NCBI GenBank assembly: GCA_002842465.1
Contig: PHDA01000009.1
Location: forward strand, 17,290-81,289
Reading direction: 5' to 3'
Length of the DNA stretch: 64,000 bases
From: Bacteroidetes bacterium HGW-Bacteroidetes-7
GTDB lineage: Bacteria > Bacteroidota > Bacteroidia > Bacteroidales > UBA932
In this document: piece by piece, positions 17,423 to 26,495 of the stretch
How the letters are laid out: each line of letters starts with the position of its first letter
Numbering within the stretch: position 1 is the stretch's first letter
Notes under the pieces: model-generated
Seen by the model: the letters and a program-made list of their open reading frames with translations, nothing else
Database searches by the model: none
What the model was told of the DNA's origin: nothing
Position numbers and translations under genes: made by a program

Positions 17423-19285
17423 TCATCTCTTACGTTGAGTCATATCAGGTATGTAAATTTGAGAACTCCCTTTGGTAGGAAGAGCAGCACTTCTTAGAGT
17501 GGCCCTGATTTCAGAGAAGTAGTCAGAGTCATAGAATACTCTGCCTTCTCCATTTTGTATATAACCCGAGAATCCGTGATTATCAAGCATAAAGAGACCA
17601 TAGCTAAGATTGTTAATGCCGTTTCCTGCTAATGTTCCAGAATACACATAGACAAGGTCGGCATATTCACCTGTAGATTTTGAAGAGACAACTTTGAGGA
17701 AAGCTGTGAAATTATTGTTTGAGCCAACAATATAACCAGAAATCCCTTCGGTGTGCTGTGTCTCTGTTCCGGTTGTATAGTCAATGGAAACGCTTTCGTA
17801 TCCAATTGTTAGATTTGTATTGTTTTGATTATGAAATCTTAAGCGCACATCATTAAATCTTGTCTCAAGCGCCCAGTCTCCGGCAATATTGGTGCCTTTA
17901 AGCCTTAAAGGAGATAAGTTGTAAATATTATTTATAATAGGAGGGTTATAGCCTGTATTGATTGGCAATCCTAACCGTTTAAGTTCGTTAATTATACTTT
18001 CTGGCACCAAGGCGTTTATCTCCTCTGTAAGACCATTTGCTCTAAATTCATTACCATATGCTGTACCTATGCCGTTTGTTGCGTATGCTCTGACGTAATA
18101 GGTAACTCCTGCAGTAAGACCTGTAACATAACTTGTAAATGCTCCTGTTCCAGTTCCATTGCTTGTTTTTGAATCATTTACGGTTGGATTTGGCGAGGTG
18201 CTCCAGCAAACCCCGCGAGATCTAACATCTGAACCACCATCATTGGAAATATTACCTCCTGAAACAAAAGAAGTAGCCGTTACATTTGACAAAGATGTGG
18301 TTGTTATCGTAGGTAAGGTAGCAATAGTTGAGAAAGATATTTGATTTCCGTAAGCTGTGCCAACACTGTTTGAAGCGTAAGCTCTGGCATAATATACTCC
18401 TCCGGGAGACAAACCTGTTAGTGATCCGGTAAATGTTCCTGTCCCTCCCCCCATGGCTACCTTTGAATTGGCAGTTGTTGGATTTTGGGATGTACTCCAG
18501 CAAACCCCTCTTGTATATACAACCTCTCCACCGTCACTTGAGATATTGCCTCCGCAAGTTGCCGAAGTTGATGTAATAGAGGTTGCCTCTGCGGTTGTCA
18601 AAATTGGAATTGTTGTGGGAGTAGTGAATGTTATCTGATTTCCGTATGAAGTACCCACACTGTTTGTTGCATAGGCCTTTACATAGTAAGTATAGCCCGG
18701 AGTAAGGCCCGTAAGCGAGCTTGTAAATGTTCCTGTTCCTGTTCCGTTGGTGGTTTTTGAGTCTGCAAGGGTAGGGCCGGGATTCCAGCTCCATACTACT
18801 CCTCTGGCTGTTATAGCAGCACCGCCGTCATTTGTTATAACGCCACCCGTGGTAGCAGTTGTAGCTGTAATAGCAGATGCAGCTGTAGTGGTAAGGGTAG
18901 AGAGAATAGCCGTAGTCGTAAATGAGGCTTGGCTTCCATAGGTTGTTCCAACACTATTTGTTGCGTATGCCTTAACATAATAAGTTGTTCCGGGACTAAG
19001 CCCACTTAATGTGCTAGTAAATGTCCCTACACCTGCGCCGTCATTTGTTGTTGAATTTGTGATAGTAGGGTTTTGGTCTGTATTCCAGCATACTCCCCGT
19101 GCTGTTACTGCCGCACCACCGTCACTAGTGACATTTCCACCTGATGTGGCGCCGGTTGAAGTGATGTTTGTTACAGCTGCTGTTGAAATTGTTGCCAGAA
19201 GCAGTATTATCTTCTTACAACTGTATACGAATAAGGATACTGCTCCCATGAGGAGTAGCAGTCGGGTTAACTGACTCTTTTTCAT
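17423..19285 (-). CDS. Surface lipoprotein with four tandem 98-residue fibronectin-like repeats
   Basis: 620 residues. The N-terminus (MKKSQLTRLLLLMGAVSLFV) ends in YSC, so C23 may be lipidated. Residues 37-418 are four repeats with exactly 98-residue spacing (I41T42, I139T140, I237T238, V335T336), each containing GGxxxxDGG, RGVxWS, GTGxFT, and TYYVxAYATNSVGTxYG. These are the FN3-like repeats common in Bacteroidota surface proteins. Residues 420-620 form a separate C-terminal domain, with LKGTNIAGDWALETR and a beta-rich end IYIPDMTQRKR. No sorting signal is obvious. It follows the DUF2752 gene by 27 bases. Confidence 0.8.
   Translation of the reverse strand: MKKSQLTRLLLLMGAVSLFVYSCKKIILLLATISTAAVTNITSTGATSGGNVTSDGGAAVTARGVCWNTDQNPTITNSTTNDGAGVGTFTSTLSGLSPGTTYYVKAYATNSVGTTYGSQASFTTTAILSTLTTTAASAITATTATTGGVITNDGGAAITARGVVWSWNPGPTLADSKTTNGTGTGTFTSSLTGLTPGYTYYVKAYATNSVGTSYGNQITFTTPTTIPILTTAEATSITSTSATCGGNISSDGGEVVYTRGVCWSTSQNPTTANSKVAMGGGTGTFTGSLTGLSPGGVYYARAYASNSVGTAYGNQISFSTIATLPTITTTSLSNVTATSFVSGGNISNDGGSDVRSRGVCWSTSPNPTVNDSKTSNGTGTGAFTSYVTGLTAGVTYYVRAYATNGIGTAYGNEFRANGLTEEINALVPESIINELKRLGLPINTGYNPPIINNIYNLSPLRLKGTNIAGDWALETRFNDVRLRFHNQNNTNLTIGYESVSIDYTTGTETQHTEGISGYIVGSNNNFTAFLKVVSSKSTGEYADLVYVYSGTLAGNGINNLSYGLFMLDNHGFSGYIQNGEGRVFYDSDYFSEIRATLRSAALPTKGSSQIYIPDMTQRKR
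18032..19177 (-). repeat. Four tandem 294-bp coding repeats
   Basis: Coding tandem repeats with constant 98-codon spacing inside the 620-residue surface protein. The first is at about 18884-19177, the last at about 18032-18295. The period is exact at protein level, but the nucleotide copies have diverged, so this is an older duplication rather than fresh slippage. Confidence 0.85.
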
Positions 19286-19312
19286 AACTTGAAGTTTAGG
19301 TTATGTTTAATT

Positions 19313-19732
19313 TCAAATATCTTTTAATATGTTCCAAGTCCATATAGCGAGAATTATCACAATAAATGGAACTATTAAAGCTTTTTTCTTTAGATAAAGT
19401 TCTGCCTTGTTATAAAAATTCTGCATACTTCTCTTCCCTGTTACACTATCAAAAATGAGCCAGAGAGGTAAGATTATTAAGGTTAGCGCCAGGATGAATC
19501 CAATCGGATTGTGAAGCATAGCCTGTCGAAAATCTCCATCAATAATCGAAAGAACGGAGCGTGTAGAACCACACGAGGGGCAGGGAATACCGGTAACACT
19601 TTTAAAAATACAGAGTCCCGGGGAAGTTATTTGTGAACCGTGATTAATTACAATATTCAATAGTAACCAGGCATATCCGGTAGCAACTGACAAAGCAGCG
19701 AAGGGATAAAACCTATTGTCCTTTAAGGGCAT
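19313..19732 (-). CDS. DUF2752 membrane protein
   Basis: 139 residues, three hydrophobic segments. The family mark is the central CxFxxxTGxPCPxCGSTR pattern (here GIPCPSCGSTRSV), followed by a helix and HNPIG. DUF2752 proteins are small membrane proteins of unknown function, often near TM2 proteins, as here. Its start overlaps the TM2 stop by one base (TAATG type junction at 19732), so the two are translationally coupled. Confidence 0.85.
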   Translation of the reverse strand: MPLKDNRFYPFAALSVATGYAWLLLNIVINHGSQITSPGLCIFKSVTGIPCPSCGSTRSVLSIIDGDFRQAMLHNPIGFILALTLIILPLWLIFDSVTGKRSMQNFYNKAELYLKKKALIVPFIVIILAIWTWNILKDI

Positions 19733-20070
19733 TAGTAGAGTAATTGCTGAAGCGTGATCATGTTTTTTTCACGTGTTGCCCTCATTATCAGAAACCAGTC
19801 AATAAATGTCCAGATGCCAAGGCCTCCACAGGTTAATAATTTCCCTATACCCAATCCGGTATCTCCGATCAGGAATCGGTCAATGCCAAGTGTCCCTCCA
19901 ACAAGAGATACGATAAGACTTATTGTAGGATCTTTAAATTGCACAGTCTGGAGGATGAACCATTTTGAATCATCCATACTCAACAGCCTGTCTCTTATTT
20001 GACCAAGGTGATAACTCTCGAAAAATCTGCCATTGGTTAGAATAAACATATCCACTTTTTGTGAATCCAT
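19732..20070 (-). CDS. TM2-domain membrane protein
   Basis: 112 residues. The TM2 core is plain: SLVGGTLGIDRFLIGDTGLG, then two hydrophobic helices with GKLLTCGGLGIWTFIDWFLIM. The N-terminal ~50 residues are soluble and include a cytosolic-looking RDRLLSMDDSKW. TM2 proteins are small envelope proteins of unclear function. It is the first gene of a TM2, DUF2752, repeat-protein run on the minus strand. Confidence 0.85.
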   Translation of the reverse strand: MDSQKVDMFILTNGRFFESYHLGQIRDRLLSMDDSKWFILQTVQFKDPTISLIVSLVGGTLGIDRFLIGDTGLGIGKLLTCGGLGIWTFIDWFLIMRATREKNMITLQQLLY

Positions 20071-20171
20071 ATTATATGAGTTTAATGTATATTTACACTT
20101 GAAAACCCGCTAATTCTACATCCCCATATAAAATTAGCTGTTTTTTTACTACCATATTTTTTTAGTTATTA

Positions 20172-20196
20172 CCATATTGTATAATTGACAATATGG
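20172..20196. promoter_or_regulatory. Palindromic operator-like site between TM2 and serine hydrolase genes
   Basis: Perfect 9-bp inverted repeat, CCATATTGT / ACAATATGG, with a 7-base spacer. A further direct copy of TACCATATT occurs at 20150-20158. It sits in the divergent 166-base gap 20071-20236, about 40 bases before the serine hydrolase start. Typical of a repressor half-site pair, but the regulator is not known. Confidence 0.4.
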
Positions 20197-20236
20197 GTAG
20201 AACCTGCAAGAAACATTAATATTAAATCAGAATCCG

Positions 20237-21628
20237 ATGAAAAAGAGATTAACACTTGTTCTATTACTTACTCTGGTTCTAACAGGATCAACCATATGGT
20301 CACAAACCAATGATACTGTAAACAGGATTGACCGGATTTTTGCACAGTATCATAATGAGATGCCTGGAGTTGCCGTTGCTGTTGCGCTAAACGGAAAGGT
20401 TTTTTACAACAAGGCATTTGGTCTTTCAAATCTTGAATTTCCTATACCTAATACTTCGGAAACAATATTTGAATGTGGCTCGGTATCCAAGCAATTTACT
20501 GCTGCTGCAATTCTATTGTTAGATCAGGAGGGAAAGCTTTCTCTAAGTGACGATGTGAGAAAATATGTTCCAGAGCTACCTCAGTATGATGTCACTATTA
20601 CGATTCAGAACCTGCTGAATCATACAAGTGGTTTGAAGGACTGGGGCGCCCTGTACTCACTTACCGGCTGGCCAAGAACTACACGGGCCTATACTCAGAA
20701 ATTAGGCTTTGACATTATCTTCAAGCAAAAGAGTCTCAATTTTACACCCGGCAGCAGATACTCATATAGCAACTCAAATTATATGATGCTGGTTCTTATT
20801 ACAGAGAGGGTATCAGGAAAATCTTTGGCTGAATTTACAACAGAAAAGTTCTTTAAGCCTCTGGGAATGATAAAAACACAATGGAGAGATAATTTCAGAG
20901 AAGTAGTTCAGGATAGAGCAGTTGCCTACTCTGAAAGGGAGGGAGAATTTTATCTGGATATGCCATTTGAAGATATCCACGGCCCTGGTGGACTTCTTAC
21001 AACAACTGCCGATCTGCTCAAATGGAACAGATTGCTGGAGACAAATGAAATATTTTCAGGTCAAATTGCACAACAAAGAATTACTCCCGGTCTGCTTAAC
21101 GACGGCTCCTCGACGGGCTATGCCGCCGGTCTTGTGATAGGAGATTGGAATGGATTCAAAGAAATCAGCCACAGCGGAAGTACTGCCGGTTACAGGGCAT
21201 GGCTCGCCTGGTATCCATCCAAAAAGCTATCTGTTGTTATTCTGAGCAACTACGCATCTTTTAATCCAACAGAGGCAGGGAGGGCAATTGCCTCTGCTTT
21301 CTTGGGAACACCGCAAATACCTGCCACAGTAACAGAGACCTCTCAGCAGAGTAGACAAGCAGCCTATGAAAACTCAGATCTGAACAGTTTCATCGGAACA
21401 TTCTACAGCGAAGAGGTTGAGACAACCTATAAAATTGAGTTTAAAGACGGAGCTCTTGAGGTTTACCGCAAAGCGGGTGACACTTTCAGGTTGATATCAG
21501 TTGCAAAGGATGAATTTTCAACCTCTAATAATGGATATTTTATTTTTAAAAGAGATAAAAAAGGTCGGGTAACAGGGTTCACAGTATTTGTCAGCAGGGC
21601 AGAGAACGTGCCGTTCAAAAAAATTTAA
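20237..21628 (+). CDS. Secreted serine hydrolase, class C beta-lactamase family
   Basis: 463 residues with a signal peptide (1-22, TIWSQ). The catalytic S82-VS-K85 (GSVSKQF), Y177-S-N179 and H312-S-G314 (the KTG-like third box) are all present, so the enzyme should be active. The C-terminal ~90 residues (SFIGTFYSEEVETTYKIEF) are the lipocalin-like DUF3471-type extension that often follows this domain. Likely an esterase or peptidase acting on envelope peptides. Its 3' end overlaps the convergent Nramp gene by 14 bases. A different copy of the same fold lies at the left edge of the window. Confidence 0.88.
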   Translation: MKKRLTLVLLLTLVLTGSTIWSQTNDTVNRIDRIFAQYHNEMPGVAVAVALNGKVFYNKAFGLSNLEFPIPNTSETIFECGSVSKQFTAAAILLLDQEGKLSLSDDVRKYVPELPQYDVTITIQNLLNHTSGLKDWGALYSLTGWPRTTRAYTQKLGFDIIFKQKSLNFTPGSRYSYSNSNYMMLVLITERVSGKSLAEFTTEKFFKPLGMIKTQWRDNFREVVQDRAVAYSEREGEFYLDMPFEDIHGPGGLLTTTADLLKWNRLLETNEIFSGQIAQQRITPGLLNDGSSTGYAAGLVIGDWNGFKEISHSGSTAGYRAWLAWYPSKKLSVVILSNYASFNPTEAGRAIASAFLGTPQIPATVTETSQQSRQAAYENSDLNSFIGTFYSEEVETTYKIEFKDGALEVYRKAGDTFRLISVAKDEFSTSNNGYFIFKRDKKGRVTGFTVFVSRAENVPFKKI

Positions 21629-22868
21629 AGATATAACTGCTCAGAAAATATATTGCAAAGGCAAAGAGTACGATTAATCCAATTACACTCATTACTTTTA
21701 AACCGGTTCCCGGTTGATATTCAGGTGAGATATTTCTGCCGGTAACTGCTTTATAATTAAGATAGCCTAATATAGGCGCTGTGATAAATGAGAGAGTTGT
21801 TGCAATATCTACCAGAATTCTCATCTCTTTAGCAAAAGCTGTCATGATGAGAAAGGAGATTGAGATTAGAGCAGTAAGCCAAAAGTAGCTGATGTACTTT
21901 TCGTATTTTGGGTTATCGAGAGCAGGTATAATTATCTGGGTAACCGGTTTCATAACCCTCGGATACGCATCCATAACAGTGAGGGTTGTGCTAAACATGG
22001 TTGCTGTGGCAGCAAGTGCAATTATAGGATATGCCCATCTTCCGATGGTAGTTGTGTAGAGGTTAAATAATTGAGTTGAAAATTCGGTTCCGTTATTGGC
22101 AAAGGTAATTCCCGTACCGTACATACAGAGCGCTCCAAGTGCCAGAAAGCATAGTGCAAGAATTGTAGTCCCGATATATCCAATTTTAAAATCGAGTAGA
22201 GATTCACTTAGTTTTGGTTTGTACCCGGTATTTTTAATTTTCTCGATAGTCCATATAGAATGCCAGACAGAAATATCAATAGCACTGGGCATCCAACCTG
22301 CAAGGGCAATTAAGAAAGCCAGGTCTGCTGCTTTCCAAGTAAACTTGGTCATAAAGACGGGGTTTGGGTTGAACCCTTTTGCTGATGCTGCCAGAACAGC
22401 AACAACAGTTGAAAGAGAAAGTATAATAATAATTGCCTTTACAACCCTATCAAGTGCTTTATACTTGCCGATTGCAACAATCAAAATGCAGAGAGAGAAA
22501 ACCAAAACTATCCACCCCTGAAAACTCATAATACCGGGAAAGACCGAACTTAAAATCCCAACAGTTACAGATGTTACAGTTGCCTGTATTGTGAACATTG
22601 TTCCCAAAGTAAGTGCCATAAATAGCCAAACGGCCCATTTACCTAGTCTCTTGTAACCGTGAACAAGACTCTCTCCTGATGCAATGGCATATCTTGGACC
22701 AAATTCAAAAAAAGGATACTTAAACAGATTTATTAAAATTACAATTAACACCAGATCAAATCCATAACCGGCACCTGCTCGGGTTGATTGAACCAGATGA
22801 GAGACTCCCACTGCCGCACCTGCCCACATAATTCCTGGACCGAGTGCTTTCCAAAAATTGTTTTTCAT
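21615..22868 (-). CDS. Nramp-family divalent metal transporter
   Basis: 417 residues with about eleven hydrophobic segments. The N-terminal GPGIMWAGAAVGVSHLVQSTRAGA matches the family's TM1 G-P-G-x-x-x-A region, but the usual DPGN motif reads as AAVGVSHL. The TM6 motif usually MPH is here SAIDISVW. These departures put it in the Bacteroidota subgroup of Nramp-related proteins for which the substrate is uncertain; loss of the DPGN and MPH metal-binding motifs argues against assuming Mn2+ or Fe2+ transport. A TAACTTTG -7 box at 22876-22883 lies only 7 bases before the ATG. Confidence 0.75.
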   Translation of the reverse strand: MKNNFWKALGPGIMWAGAAVGVSHLVQSTRAGAGYGFDLVLIVILINLFKYPFFEFGPRYAIASGESLVHGYKRLGKWAVWLFMALTLGTMFTIQATVTSVTVGILSSVFPGIMSFQGWIVLVFSLCILIVAIGKYKALDRVVKAIIIILSLSTVVAVLAASAKGFNPNPVFMTKFTWKAADLAFLIALAGWMPSAIDISVWHSIWTIEKIKNTGYKPKLSESLLDFKIGYIGTTILALCFLALGALCMYGTGITFANNGTEFSTQLFNLYTTTIGRWAYPIIALAATATMFSTTLTVMDAYPRVMKPVTQIIIPALDNPKYEKYISYFWLTALISISFLIMTAFAKEMRILVDIATTLSFITAPILGYLNYKAVTGRNISPEYQPGTGLKVMSVIGLIVLFAFAIYFLSSYIFKFF

Positions 22869-23059
22869 TGAACAGCAAAGTTATACAAATTTGAATAATC
22901 AGCTACAGACTTTGATTTTTTTTAACGGATGAATCTTAGACTTGAATCGCGCAAGAATTTTTCCTTTTTAGGCTATCTAAAATTTATGCCTAAATATCAA
23001 ATCCCCCAACTTTTGTTCGTGATTCAAGAATATGTTCGGTAAGTGAGTATTTGAAAATA

Positions 23060-23095
23060 AAAAAACACCTGCACAATTTTATGCAGGTGTTTTTT
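23060..23095 (-). terminator. Terminator of tRNA-Asn
   Basis: Perfect 9-bp stem ACACCTGCA / TGCAGGTGT (23065-23073 with 23082-23090), 8-base loop, T-tract on both strands. It starts 7 bases after the tRNA 3' end on the minus strand. Confidence 0.85.
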
Positions 23096-23097
23096 GC

Positions 23098-23170
23098 TCC
23101 TCGTCTAGGACTTGAACCTAGGACCCCCTGATTAACAGTCAGGTGCTCTAACCAACTGAGCTAACGAGGA
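23098..23170 (-). tRNA. tRNA-Asn (GTT)
   Basis: 73 bases that fold as a full cloverleaf: acceptor TCCTCGT pairs with ACGAGGA, D-arm GCTC/GAGC, anticodon stem CCTGA/TCAGG with loop CTGTTAA, T-arm CTAGG/CCTAG with TTCAAGT. Anticodon GTT reads Asn. No CCA is encoded, so it must be added after transcription. A terminator follows at once. Confidence 0.97.
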
Positions 23171-23283
23171 ATTAGTTTTTCCCGTTTTGGGACTGCAAAT
23201 GTAATGTGAAAATTATAAAACTGCAAATCTTTTGTATCAATTTTACAATAAAAATAAATAATGTATTTGTTTATCTCTTTTTT

Positions 23284-23291
23284 TAACTTTG
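23284..23291 (+). promoter_or_regulatory. -7 box of the HU-like gene
   Basis: TAACTTTG matches TAnnTTTG and lies 17 bases before the ATG at 23309. The in-frame TTG at 23303 is too close to it to be the start. Confidence 0.5.
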
Positions 23292-23308
23292 TACAATAGC
23301 TTTTGCGA

Positions 23309-24253
23309 ATGGAACTTAATCTTTTGTCATCAATTTTAAGAGAACTGATACTCGAGCACGACAGAGTGTCACTGCCCGGAATGGGCAGCTTTATTGCAGA
23401 AATGGCCCCCTCTGTCTTTTCAGACAAGGCAATGGTCATACACCCACCATTCAGGAGAATTCTTTTTCGAACTGCGGAGGTTTGGAACGACGGTTTGCTT
23501 GAAAGCAGATATGCTGTCGAAAGGGGCATCAGCGAAAACGAGGCTACGGCAGAGATATCTGTCTTCGTAAAGATGATGAAGATTGAGCTTAACTCAACCA
23601 AACATTATAAAATACCTGACTTTGGCTCAATGAGGGCAACAGAGCAAAATGACTACTTTTTTGTGGCCGAAAAGGGGCTGTTTAATTACCTTGAAGGCTT
23701 TGGCCTTGAACCCCTAAATCTTAAGGTTCTCAATAGAAGAGGAGCTGTTGAAACTTTTACCGGAAAACCCGTCCCGTTTGATATTCCAAAGGAGCCGGAG
23801 TTACCGGAAGAGAAAAGTGATGTTAATATTGTCGGAGAGATTGAAAGCGTAAAAGACAACAAGACGCCCAAGGAAGCAAAGGGTGCTGAAAAGAGCGTGA
23901 AGATTGATAAGGCAGAAAAGATCGAAAAGATCGAAAAGATCGAAAAGGCAGAAAAATCTGATAAATCTGAAAATAAGGATAAGGTTAAAGTGGTTGAAGC
24001 AGTTGATCCAATTGACTTTGTAGAGAAAAGCTATAAGCCCAAAGTTATAATTGAAAAGACTGTGAACAATAAAAAGGCTGAGAGGAGTGAAAAGAGTTCG
24101 AAATTTGTTAAGAGGTTTGTTTTAATCCTCTCTACTATCTTCCTTATAATTGTAATTGTTGCCCTGCTCTTCATATTCAAAGATGAGATGAGACCTTTCT
24201 GGGAGTGGCTGCTATATACTAAGGAGGAGCTGGAGATTCTCCGCTCCAATTAG
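23309..24253 (+). CDS. Membrane-anchored HU/CCDC81-like protein
   Basis: 314 residues. Residues 1-135 match the two-part CCDC81-type HU-fold used by Bacteroidota SPOR-type proteins (LSSILRELILEHDRVSLPGMGSF, then FGSMRA ... EKGLF). Residues 160-265 are a low-complexity charged linker rich in Lys and Glu, with EKIEKIEKIEKAEK from a 9-bp DNA repeat. One transmembrane segment lies at 270-290, followed by a short outer tail. So the HU-like part is cytoplasmic and the tail is outside. In related proteins the C-terminus carries SPOR; none is visible here. The start is ATG 23309, not the TTG at 23303. Confidence 0.75.
   Translation: MELNLLSSILRELILEHDRVSLPGMGSFIAEMAPSVFSDKAMVIHPPFRRILFRTAEVWNDGLLESRYAVERGISENEATAEISVFVKMMKIELNSTKHYKIPDFGSMRATEQNDYFFVAEKGLFNYLEGFGLEPLNLKVLNRRGAVETFTGKPVPFDIPKEPELPEEKSDVNIVGEIESVKDNKTPKEAKGAEKSVKIDKAEKIEKIEKIEKAEKSDKSENKDKVKVVEAVDPIDFVEKSYKPKVIIEKTVNNKKAERSEKSSKFVKRFVLILSTIFLIIVIVALLFIFKDEMRPFWEWLLYTKEELEILRSN
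23915..23941 (+). repeat. Three copies of a 9-bp repeat in the HU-like gene
   Basis: GAAAAGATC occurs three times head to tail, plus a fourth partial copy (GAAAAG). Each unit encodes EKI, so gain or loss of a unit keeps the frame and only changes the length of the linker. Confidence 0.9.
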
Positions 24254-24278
24254 CAAGAAGCGTCTGTATAAAAAATAT

Positions 24279-24314
24279 AAAACGAGCCAATTCTTTTTTG
24301 AACCGGCTCGTTTT
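24279..24314. terminator. Bidirectional terminator between HU-like gene and metG
   Basis: 10-bp stem AAAACGAGCC / GGCTCGTTTT (24279-24288 with 24305-24314) with a 16-base loop. It sits between two convergent genes and carries its own A/T tracts, so it works in both directions. Confidence 0.85.
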
Positions 24315-24359
24315 ATGTGCTGTATTACAGCAATATGACTAGTAATTGATCTGAGAAAA

Positions 24360-26459
24360 TCAGCTTATGCTGCTTCCGTTGCCAAGGCGCTCTTCAGGAG
24401 TTATGATTCTCATTTTGCCGTTCTCCTCTTTTGCCATGAGTATCATGCCATTTGATTCAATCCCCTTGATTTTACGGGGGGCAAGGTTTGCAAGTATGCA
24501 AATCTGTTTGCCAACCATCTCTTCTGGTGAATAGTATTCGGCAATTCCAGATACTATTGTTCGGGTGTCTATTCCTGTGTCAATTGTCAGCTTGAGCAAT
24601 TTGTCAGTTTTAGGGACTCTCTCTGCCTCAAGAACGGTAGCGGTGCGAATATCCATTTTCATGAACTCTTCATAGGTACACTCATCTTTAAGCGGTGCAA
24701 TTTCCGGCTTTTCTGCCGATACTTCTGCTGATACTGCTGGTGCTCCCACAGAAGCCTCTGCCTGTGAACTCTCTTGATTCATCTCTTTTGTTGCTTCTAG
24801 TTTGGCAATTTGAAACTCAATAGCGCTGTCTTCAATTTTGTCGAAGAGCAATCTTGCTTCATTTATTTTGTGTCCCGGATGTAAAATAGACTCAAGTCCG
24901 AACTCCTCCCAACGGCTGCTCTTCATATTTAAAATGTAGCGCAGTTTTTTTGTGGTATGAGGTAGAAACGGTTCGAAAGCAATGGCTAGGTTGGCACAAA
25001 TCTGAAGGGATACGTTCAGAATTGATGCAACTCTCTCTATATCTGTTTTGGCAACTTTCCACGGCTCGGTTTCGGTGAGGTATTTGTTACCTAGACGTGC
25101 CAAATTCATCGCCTCTTTGAGTGCATCGCGGAAGCGGTAATTTTCAAGGCTATCTTCAATATTTTTCTTTATCTGAGGAATCTGTGCAAGAGCCTCTTCA
25201 TCCAATAGTTCGTTCTTAACCGGGGCTGGAACCTCGCCCTCGAAGTATTTGTGGGTAAGAACAATAGCGCGGTTTACGAAGTTTCCGAAGATTCCAACAA
25301 GTTCACTGTTATTTCTAGTTTGAAAATCTTTCCAGGTAAAGTCGTTGTCCTTTGTCTCGGGTGCATTTGCACATAACACATACCTTAATACATCCTCCTG
25401 CCCGGGGAACTCGTCAAGATACTCATGCAGCCAAACTGCCCAGTTTCGGGAGGTTGAAATCTTGTTCCCTTCAAGATTGAGAAACTCGTTTGCAGGAACA
25501 TTTTCGGGGAGAATATACCCGTCACCGTGTGCCTTGAGCATTGCAGGGAATACTATGCAATGAAATACAATGTTGTCTTTGCCAATAAAGTGCACCAGCT
25601 TGGTCTCCTCATTTTTCCACCATAGTTCCCAGTCGTTTGGCATCAGTTCTATTGTATTTGAGATATAGCCGATTGGGGCATCAAACCAAACATAAAGAAC
25701 CTTACCCTCTGCTCCATCAACCGGTACAGGAACTCCCCAGTCAAGATCACGGCTTACCGCCCTTGGCTGAAGACCTCCGTCAATCCACGACTTGCACTGA
25801 CCGTAAACATTCACCTTCCACTCTTTATGTCCCTCCAGGATCCACTCTTTAAGCCAGGGCTCATATTGATCCAGTGGGAGATACCAGTGTGATGTCTTTT
25901 TCATCACAGGAGTGTTACCGCTCAGGGTAGATTTTGGATTGATCAGTTCGGTAGGGCTGAGGGTGCTTCCGCACTTCTCACACTGATCTCCGTAGGCATT
26001 TTCGGCAGAGCATTTTGGGCAGGTGCCGGTAATGTATCTATCTGCCAGAAAGTGTTTTGCCTCCTCATCATAGTACTGTTCACTCTCTTTTTCTATGAAT
26101 TTTCCCTCTTCGTAGAGCTTTCTGAAGAAGTCAGATGCAGTTTTATGGTGAATTTGGGAACTTGTTCTTGAATATATGTCAAAACTGATACCCAGCCTCT
26201 CGAAAGAGTCTTTAATAATAAGGTGATATTTATCAACTATCTCCTGAGGTGTGCAGTTTTGTTGTCTTGCCTTAATAGTAATAGGAACTCCATGTTCATC
26301 AGAGCCACATATAAAACGAACATCCCGACCTCGCATCCGCAGATATCTTGAGTAAACATCGGCAGGGATGTAAACTCCTGCCAGGTGGCCAATATGTACG
26401 GCTCCATTTGCGTAAGGGAGGGCTGCGGTGATTAGGTGTCGTTTATAGGTACTGTCCAT
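24360..26459 (-). CDS. metG: Methionyl-tRNA synthetase
   Basis: 699 residues. HIGH motif VHIGHLAG at the N-terminus; zinc knuckle CPKC ... CEKC near 150-165; the KMSKS motif appears as KISTS (GNKISTSRN), the normal MetRS variant. The C-terminal ~110 residues are a tRNA-binding domain ([22 protein letters not shown]) for dimerisation. An A/S/E-rich linker ([20 protein letters not shown]) joins it to the catalytic part. Last gene of recA-trpS-dnaG-metG; 36 bases follow dnaG. Confidence 0.97.
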   Translation of the reverse strand: MDSTYKRHLITAALPYANGAVHIGHLAGVYIPADVYSRYLRMRGRDVRFICGSDEHGVPITIKARQQNCTPQEIVDKYHLIIKDSFERLGISFDIYSRTSSQIHHKTASDFFRKLYEEGKFIEKESEQYYDEEAKHFLADRYITGTCPKCSAENAYGDQCEKCGSTLSPTELINPKSTLSGNTPVMKKTSHWYLPLDQYEPWLKEWILEGHKEWKVNVYGQCKSWIDGGLQPRAVSRDLDWGVPVPVDGAEGKVLYVWFDAPIGYISNTIELMPNDWELWWKNEETKLVHFIGKDNIVFHCIVFPAMLKAHGDGYILPENVPANEFLNLEGNKISTSRNWAVWLHEYLDEFPGQEDVLRYVLCANAPETKDNDFTWKDFQTRNNSELVGIFGNFVNRAIVLTHKYFEGEVPAPVKNELLDEEALAQIPQIKKNIEDSLENYRFRDALKEAMNLARLGNKYLTETEPWKVAKTDIERVASILNVSLQICANLAIAFEPFLPHTTKKLRYILNMKSSRWEEFGLESILHPGHKINEARLLFDKIEDSAIEFQIAKLEATKEMNQESSQAEASVGAPAVSAEVSAEKPEIAPLKDECTYEEFMKMDIRTATVLEAERVPKTDKLLKLTIDTGIDTRTIVSGIAEYYSPEEMVGKQICILANLAPRKIKGIESNGMILMAKEENGKMRIITPEERLGNGSSIS

Positions 26460-26495
26460 CTTATGAAATTTTAGGCGACAAAGATATAAAAAATG

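Noticed and set aside
18032..19177. Evenly spaced repeats that could suggest a CRISPR array
   Set aside because: They are coding, 294 bp long, diverged between copies and in frame; there is no 20-40 base repeat-spacer pattern and no cas genes.
22941..23028. 8-bp inverted repeat CTTGAATC / GATTCAAG between Nramp and tRNA-Asn
   Set aside because: Too short for its 72-base spacing in AT-rich DNA; likely chance.
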